Below, piece by piece: positions 62,204 to 64,000 of a DNA stretch of 64,000 nt. The position numbers were made by a program, and so were the translations under genes. The notes under the pieces were generated by a model that did not search any database, had not been told where the DNA came from, and saw nothing but the letters and a program-made list of their open reading frames with translations. Each line of letters begins with the position of its first letter. The first letter of the stretch is position 1. Origin of the DNA: SVTX01 sp045660325 (GTDB lineage: Bacteria > Bacillota > Clostridia > Oscillospirales > CAG-272); NCBI GenBank assembly GCA_045660325.1, contig JAZRDO010000005.1, positions 62,001-126,000 on the forward strand, written 5' to 3'.

Positions 62204-62899
62204 TTAAATTCCTCTTATTTGTGCATTTTTGACATAATGTGTCAATTTGTTACAATAAGCTTCCATTTCTTCTATTGTCGCACCGAATACACCATCGCCT
62301 ACAAGGTTGCCCGAGTCAACAAAGCTCTGCAAGAAAAATTTTTCGTCACCTACAAGCCACTGTCCAATCCTATCAAAATCCTCCTCGGTATGATAAGGCT
62401 TTACCACCGTCGTTCTGAACTCAAAGTCGATTTTCCCCTGCATAAGAATTTCTGCCGAACGCTTAATCCCTTCGAGATCAAAGCTATCGTCAACGCCCGA
62501 GGTCTCGTGATACTTTTCGAGGCAATTCTTTATATCCATCGCGACATAATCTATCATTTTATTATCTATAAGATGCTCAAGCATTTCAGGATTCGTGCCG
62601 TTCGTATCAAGCTTTACCCTGTAGCCCATCGCCTTGATCTTAGAAATAAACTCGGGAAGATCCGACATAAGTGTGGGCTCTCCGCCCGTGATCACTACGC
62701 CGTCAAGAATACCTACACGTTTGCCGAGAAAAGTAAGAACCTCCTCTTCATCCATAAAGCTATACTTATCAATATCGTTAACAAGCGGCGCATTATGACA
62801 AAACGGACAACGGAAATTACAGCCCGCAGTGAAGATTGTCGCCGCAACCTTACCCGGATAATCTAAAAGCGTAAGCTTTTGAATTCCACCAATTATCAT
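62204..62899 (-). CDS. nrdG: Anaerobic ribonucleotide reductase activating protein
   Basis: The product is a 231-residue radical SAM activase that installs the glycyl radical on NrdD. The CxxxCxxC cysteines are C27, C31 and C34 in AGCNFRCPFCHN, and the GGEPTLMSDLPEF motif binds SAM. The length is longer than the minimal 155-residue NrdG but typical of the Clostridial/archaeal form. It lies 15 bases after lexA, with only a poor ribosome site (GAGAG), so it is probably transcribed from the lexA promoter. nrdD has its own promoter downstream. Confidence 0.92.
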   Translation of the reverse strand: MIIGGIQKLTLLDYPGKVAATIFTAGCNFRCPFCHNAPLVNDIDKYSFMDEEEVLTFLGKRVGILDGVVITGGEPTLMSDLPEFISKIKAMGYRVKLDTNGTNPEMLEHLIDNKMIDYVAMDIKNCLEKYHETSGVDDSFDLEGIKRSAEILMQGKIDFEFRTTVVKPYHTEEDFDRIGQWLVGDEKFFLQSFVDSGNLVGDGVFGATIEEMEAYCNKLTHYVKNAQIRGI

Positions 62900-62914
62900 A
62901 AATTCAACTCTCTC

Positions 62915-63508
62915 TTACGCGTAATTTCTCTGAATTGCTACGACCTTGCCGATTATCATAACCTCGTCGCTTATAATAGGCTGCATCGTGTTATTCTCGG
63001 GCTGAAGGCGGTAATGACCGTCCTCACGGTAAAATCTCTTAACAGTAGCCTCGTCGTCGATCATAGCCACTACAATTTCGCCGTTATCTGCATAACAGGT
63101 CTGCTCCGCGATTATAATATCTCCATCGAGAATGCCCGCAAGAATCATACTGTCGCCGCGAACACGGAGAGCAAAAAGATCGTTAGCATCACGGCCAATA
63201 TATCCCACGTATCCCTCAAAGTTCTCGGCTGCAAGAATGGGAGTTCCCGCAGTTACTACGCCAAGCAGCGGAATTGCCGACACGGTGGGCTTTTCATCAT
63301 TATTTATCTTAACGGCGCGGCTCTTACCGTCAACCTTTGATATATAACCAAACATATCAAGTCTGTTCAAATACATATGAACAGTAGACGTACTTTTATA
63401 TCCGAGATCCCTGCAAATATCTCGTACACTGGGAGCATATCCGTTTTCTTTCAACGATTTAGCGATATAATCGTAAACCTTTTGCTCCTTCGGCTTTAAC
63501 TTTTCCAT
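62915..63508 (-). CDS. lexA: SOS repressor LexA
   Basis: The product is 197 residues. An N-terminal winged-helix DNA-binding domain (PSVRDICRDLGYKSTSTVHMYLNRL) is followed by the self-cleaving peptidase domain: the scissile A87-G88 in VVTAGTP, the catalytic S120 in RGDSM and K157 in DEATVKRF. RecA filaments trigger cleavage and so induce DNA-repair genes. GGAGG precedes the ATG. No GAAC-N4-GTTC box is visible upstream, so the operator of this LexA may differ. It heads a lexA-nrdG pair, linking DNA damage and dNTP supply. Confidence 0.96.
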   Translation of the reverse strand: MEKLKPKEQKVYDYIAKSLKENGYAPSVRDICRDLGYKSTSTVHMYLNRLDMFGYISKVDGKSRAVKINNDEKPTVSAIPLLGVVTAGTPILAAENFEGYVGYIGRDANDLFALRVRGDSMILAGILDGDIIIAEQTCYADNGEIVVAMIDDEATVKRFYREDGHYRLQPENNTMQPIISDEVMIIGKVVAIQRNYA

Positions 63509-63570
63509 ATATCCTCCAAAATGAACAATATTTCAATACATTATTTTAACATATATTTGTAACGGTATTT

Positions 63571-63584
63571 TCGATAAATTTCGA
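63571..63584. promoter_or_regulatory. Palindrome upstream of lexA (candidate operator)
   Basis: TCGATAAATTTCGA is a near-perfect palindrome with TCGA at both ends, 63 bases before lexA. It is the only clear dyad in the lexA upstream region and is unlike the Bacillus LexA box. Confidence 0.3.
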
Positions 63585-63657
63585 CTAAATTGTTAAATTA
63601 TGATACATTTGTTTGTAATTTTAAAATAAAAATTTTTGAGTATTTATAAAAACCCTC

Positions 63658-63686
63658 TTGAAAAATCTGACAAAATATAGTAAAAT
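63658..63686 (+). promoter_or_regulatory. Promoter of pckG
   Basis: TTGAAA and TAAAAT with a 17-base spacer about 70 bases before the gene. Confidence 0.65.
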
Positions 63687-63754
63687 ATATAATGGAATAG
63701 TAAGGTTAAATTTACGATTTAAAATACTTTTATCATATAAAGGAGAATATCAGT

Positions 63755-64000
63755 ATGACACCTACAAACAACAAATTTGTTCTTGACTGGATTTCCGAGA
63801 TGGCCGAGATGACTCAGCCCGATCGCATTGTATGGATCGACGGTAGTGAGGAACAGGCAGAGGCTCTTCGCGCCGAGGCTTGCTCCACAGGCGAAATTAT
63901 CAAGCTCAATCAGGAAAAGCTCCCCGGCTGCTATCTTCACAGAACAGCAGTAAACGACGTAGCTCGTGTTGAAGGCAGAACATTTATCTGCACATCCAAG
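63755..64000 (+). CDS. pckG: GTP-dependent phosphoenolpyruvate carboxykinase (partial, runs off window)
   Basis: Only 82 codons are present. They read FVLDWISEMAEMTQPDRIVW, then DGSEEQAEAL, the GCYLHRTAVNDVARVEGRTFICTSK run and the window end. This N-terminus, with the VEGRTFIC motif, is that of GTP-type PEPCK, distinct from the ATP-type enzyme. It interconverts oxaloacetate and PEP; in anaerobic gut-type bacteria it often runs toward oxaloacetate in fumarate or succinate formation. AAAGGAG precedes the ATG. Confidence 0.92.
   Translation, partial: MTPTNNKFVLDWISEMAEMTQPDRIVWIDGSEEQAEALRAEACSTGEIIKLNQEKLPGCYLHRTAVNDVARVEGRTFICTSK

Overview
The window looks like an ordinary chromosomal segment of a low-to-mid GC, strictly anaerobic Gram-positive bacterium of the class Clostridia. 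The signs are RNase P RNA of the bacterial A type, a Leu T-box leader, strong Shine-Dalgarno sites, TTGACA/TATAAT promoters with 17-base spacers, a class III (oxygen-sensitive) ribonucleotide reductase, a minimal SufB/SufC-type iron-sulfur system, GTP-dependent PEP carboxykinase and C_GCAxxG_C_C and TSCPD family proteins. Genus-level placement is not possible by eye. TGA, TAA and TAG all act as stops, so the genetic code is standard. I see no IS element, prophage, CRISPR array, tRNA or rRNA gene. Layout: (1) 1-8.9 kb is mostly minus strand: rpsI/rplM, an S1-domain gene on plus, then the run secA, membrane protein, Asn/Gln/Ser-repeat protein, pcrA, mgtC. (2) 9-19.9 kb holds tRNA modification genes (trmL-mnmA), cysK, a TVP38 protein, rnpB, rimO-pgsA, a GTGAAGTT hairpin array, an M3 peptidase, rmuC and a DUF815 ATPase. 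(3) 20.1-24.9 kb is a complete leucine operon, T-box-leuA-leuC-leuD-leuB. (4) 25-28 kb is an accessory-looking minus-strand operon: radical SAM/SPASM protein, MazG-like protein, GNAT-methyltransferase fusion, lipoprotein. (5) 28-40 kb holds rRNA methyltransferases (THUMP type, rsmA), a 2-hydroxyacid dehydrogenase, a degenerate uronate isomerase divergent from a MutS-like ATPase, a nucleotide kinase, radA, an SDR of the fructuronate reductase type and a Na/phosphate symporter. (6) 40-49 kb is minus strand: TspO-like protein, class A PBP, phosphoesterase, C_GCAxxG protein, alpha-L-rhamnosidase, comEC. (7) 49-55 kb holds acpP, ispE, an AI-2E family permease, a reduced prephenate-dehydratase/ACT-like protein, a TSCPD protein and a phosphoglucomutase-type enzyme. 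(8) 55-64 kb holds typA with smsB/smsC, then lexA-nrdG, nrdD and trxB, and the start of pckG. The most striking locus is nrdD. It is one uninterrupted reading frame of 804 codons except for a single in-frame UGA at codon 464, and it carries a fused thioredoxin-like CPNC domain at its C-terminus. It sits between the activase gene nrdG and the thioredoxin reductase gene trxB and has a promoter overlapped by NrdR-like boxes. This suggests a redoxin-fed class III RNR whose UGA is read through (possibly as selenocysteine), or else a nonsense mutation or base error. Other unusual items are a uronate isomerase homologue that has lost its metal-binding HxH, a prephenate-dehydratase-like protein that lost one lobe, a ComEC with a degenerate C-terminal hydrolase domain, and an intergenic array of hairpins joined by GTGAAGTT.
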